Of a stretch of DNA of 64,000 bases, positions 62,775 through 64,000 are shown piece by piece; within the stretch, counting starts at the first letter, position 1; every line of letters starts with the position of its first letter. The notes beneath the pieces were generated by a model that was given only the letters and a program-made list of their open reading frames with translations, made no database searches and was not told the DNA's origin. The position numbers and the translations under genes were made by a program. The stretch spans positions 28,928 through 92,927 of the forward strand of contig JAQUXP010000009.1 of the NCBI GenBank assembly GCA_028692395.1, in the 5' to 3' direction. The stretch comes from Lachnospiraceae bacterium. Its GTDB lineage: Bacteria; Bacillota; Clostridia; Lachnospirales; Lachnospiraceae.

Positions 62775-62803
62775 GCAAGCAGGTAATTCTGCTTGCTTTT
62801 TTT
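62775..62803 (+). terminator. Intrinsic terminator after sigK
   Basis: GCAAGCAG (62775-62782) pairs with CTGCTTGC (62789-62796), followed by seven Ts. The next 150 bases contain short hairpins (for example CAGCAG/CTGCTG at about 62920) but no clear element. Confidence 0.9.
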
Positions 62804-62957
62804 GCTGCAGTATTCTATAATTTTTTCATAGAACAAGTCATAATCATTCAGCTTACAGGTAGTTGCAGACAGGTGTATTCTCACACCGCTGCAAAAGTCC
62901 TGAGCTTCCAGCAGTTTCTGCTGATTTCCCATGTTTTTTGAATAAGGAGAATTCTAT

Positions 62958-64000
62958 ATGTTTTGCAGTGTTTTGTCTGCAGCAATCCATGGCGTGGACG
63001 CCGTTCCGGTGCAGGTTGAAGCAGATGTAGGGGAAGGCATGCCGCAGTTTGTCATGGTAGGATCGGCATCCATTCAGGTAAAAGAAGGGCAGGACCGGGT
63101 GAAGACGGCACTTCGCAATACCGGGATTATACTGCCGCCGAAGCGGATCACCGTGAATCTGGTTCCGGCAGATATACGAAAAGAGGGAACAAGGTTTGAT
63201 CTCGCAGTTGCTGCCGCAGTATTAAAAGCGGCAGGGAGAATTCCGGCAGAGTCCCTGCTGGACATTATGGTGGCGGGAGAAGTGCGTCTAAATGGCAAAA
63301 TACAGGGAGTCAGCGGAATCCTTCCCACAGTGCTGCTGGCCCGGGAGATTGGCTGTCGGACTTGTATCATTCCATCAGATAATATAATAGAAGGAAAAGT
63401 TGTGGAGGGAATCCGGGTAATCGGTATTCACTCCCTGGAAGAACTGATTTGCTACTGCTGTGATCCATGGGAGGACACCCGGGATGAGGGGCAAAAACCT
63501 TCGGCAGGAATGCCCTCCTATACGGTAGATTTTAGCGATATTAAGGGGCAGAAACATGTAAAACGAGCGGCGTTAATTGCAGCCTGCGGATTCCATAATC
63601 TGCTTTTGTCCGGCACACCGGGAAGCGGAAAATCCATGATTGCACAGCGGATTCCAACGATTATGCCCCAGCTGTCCCAGGAGGAAAGCCTGGAGCTTTC
63701 CAAGATTTACAGTGTTGCTGGGCTGCTGCCTGCCGGGATGCCCCTGCTGAAAAGCAGACCATTTCGCTCACCACACCATACCATATCTCCACAGGCACTG
63801 GCAGGAGGTGGCAGAATGCCGGTTCCGGGAGAGATAACGCTGGCACACCGGGGGGTGCTGTTCCTGGATGAACTGGCAGAGGTACAGCGCCATACCATAG
63901 AGCTTCTTCGCCAGCCACTGGAAGAAAGACAGATCGTGATCGCAAGAGTCAGCGGTACCTGTATATTTCCGGCGTCATTTATGCTGGTTGGGGCGATGAA
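62958..64000 (+). CDS. ComM/YifB-family Mg-chelatase-like ATPase, 3' end outside window
   Basis: The first 347 codons of a protein that normally has about 500 residues. The N-terminus (VLSAAIHGVDAVPVQVEADV, PPKRITVNLVPADIRKEG) is the ComM domain. Walker A is SGTPGSGKSMIAQRIP, and Walker B GVLFLDELAE. FRSPHHTISPQALAGGG is a family hallmark. ComM is a helicase-like factor promoting branch migration in DNA uptake. ATG 62958 has AAGGAG 8 bases upstream. Confidence 0.92.
   Translation, partial: MFCSVLSAAIHGVDAVPVQVEADVGEGMPQFVMVGSASIQVKEGQDRVKTALRNTGIILPPKRITVNLVPADIRKEGTRFDLAVAAAVLKAAGRIPAESLLDIMVAGEVRLNGKIQGVSGILPTVLLAREIGCRTCIIPSDNIIEGKVVEGIRVIGIHSLEELICYCCDPWEDTRDEGQKPSAGMPSYTVDFSDIKGQKHVKRAALIAACGFHNLLLSGTPGSGKSMIAQRIPTIMPQLSQEESLELSKIYSVAGLLPAGMPLLKSRPFRSPHHTISPQALAGGGRMPVPGEITLAHRGVLFLDELAEVQRHTIELLRQPLEERQIVIARVSGTCIFPASFMLVGAM

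Noticed and set aside
62749..62957. Small hairpins between sigK and the ComM-like gene as a second regulatory RNA
   Set aside because: Apart from the sigK terminator the stems are only 6 bp with no conserved layout or promoter.

Overview
The window looks like the chromosome of a spore-forming, anaerobic, low-to-mid GC Clostridia, most likely a Lachnospiraceae gut bacterium (genus not resolved). Reasons: the hrcA-grpE-dnaK-dnaJ operon under CIRCE followed by prmA-rsmE, the ireB-ruvX-DUF1292 cluster, a sporulation sigma-K gene, a meso-diaminopimelate dehydrogenase, a SEC-C-tagged methionine aminopeptidase, YesM/YesN-type two-component genes, strong AGGAGG ribosome binding sites and several TTG/GTG starts. 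No rRNA, tRNA, CRISPR array, transposase or prophage gene was found.

Layout. 1-2805 is a cell-surface locus: the end of a TasA/camelysin-like protein, two membrane- or wall-anchored surface proteins, and the ER-type signal peptidase SipW. 2839-4504 (minus strand) holds a membrane-tethered sigma-factor-like protein and a membrane GGDEF protein with a degenerate active site. They are fired from a mirror-symmetric divergent promoter whose other arm serves signal peptidase I and methionine aminopeptidase (4673-6226). 6380-8456 has an MFS transporter and a MerR regulator. The MerR gene is divergent from an aminotransferase/dehydrogenase/YjiH-transporter operon (8608-12262) whose promoter has the classic 19-bp MerR spacer. 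Then come ddh (12415-13401) and a small-RNA locus that resembles a type I toxin-antitoxin module (about 13448-13704).

13778-29371 is a carbohydrate locus: two GH94-related phosphorylase-like proteins, a 239-bp near-palindromic repeat, a cytoplasmic GH30 glycosidase, a sugar ABC importer (binding protein and two permeases, no ATPase), and a second binding lipoprotein joined end to start with a YesM/YesN two-component pair. The genes suggest import of an oligosaccharide followed by phosphorolysis and hydrolysis inside the cell.

29476-38062 is a sulfur/osmolyte locus. A near-consensus promoter drives a roughly 270-nt leader carrying a 42-residue Cys/Met-rich peptide and an intrinsic terminator. 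Then follow an OpuC-type betaine importer, an Fe-S protein, an O-acetylhomoserine sulfhydrylase (MetY family) and a polar/sulfur amino acid ABC importer. The leader suggests control by attenuation. 38366-40364 is an AT-rich ATPase/HNH pair matching the Septu anti-phage system.

40365-64000 is mostly housekeeping: SOS-boxed uvrB, the heat-shock operon, an AEC transporter, prmA-rsmE, cysteine desulfurase-thiI, an HPr-like protein lacking the phosphorylatable histidine, mtaB, ireB-ruvX-DUF1292-RNase J, a cut-down MltG-like protein, the trmR-trhP tRNA-modification pair, an ECF-transporter S component with a class V aminotransferase, sigK without a pro-sequence, and the start of a ComM-type ATPase.
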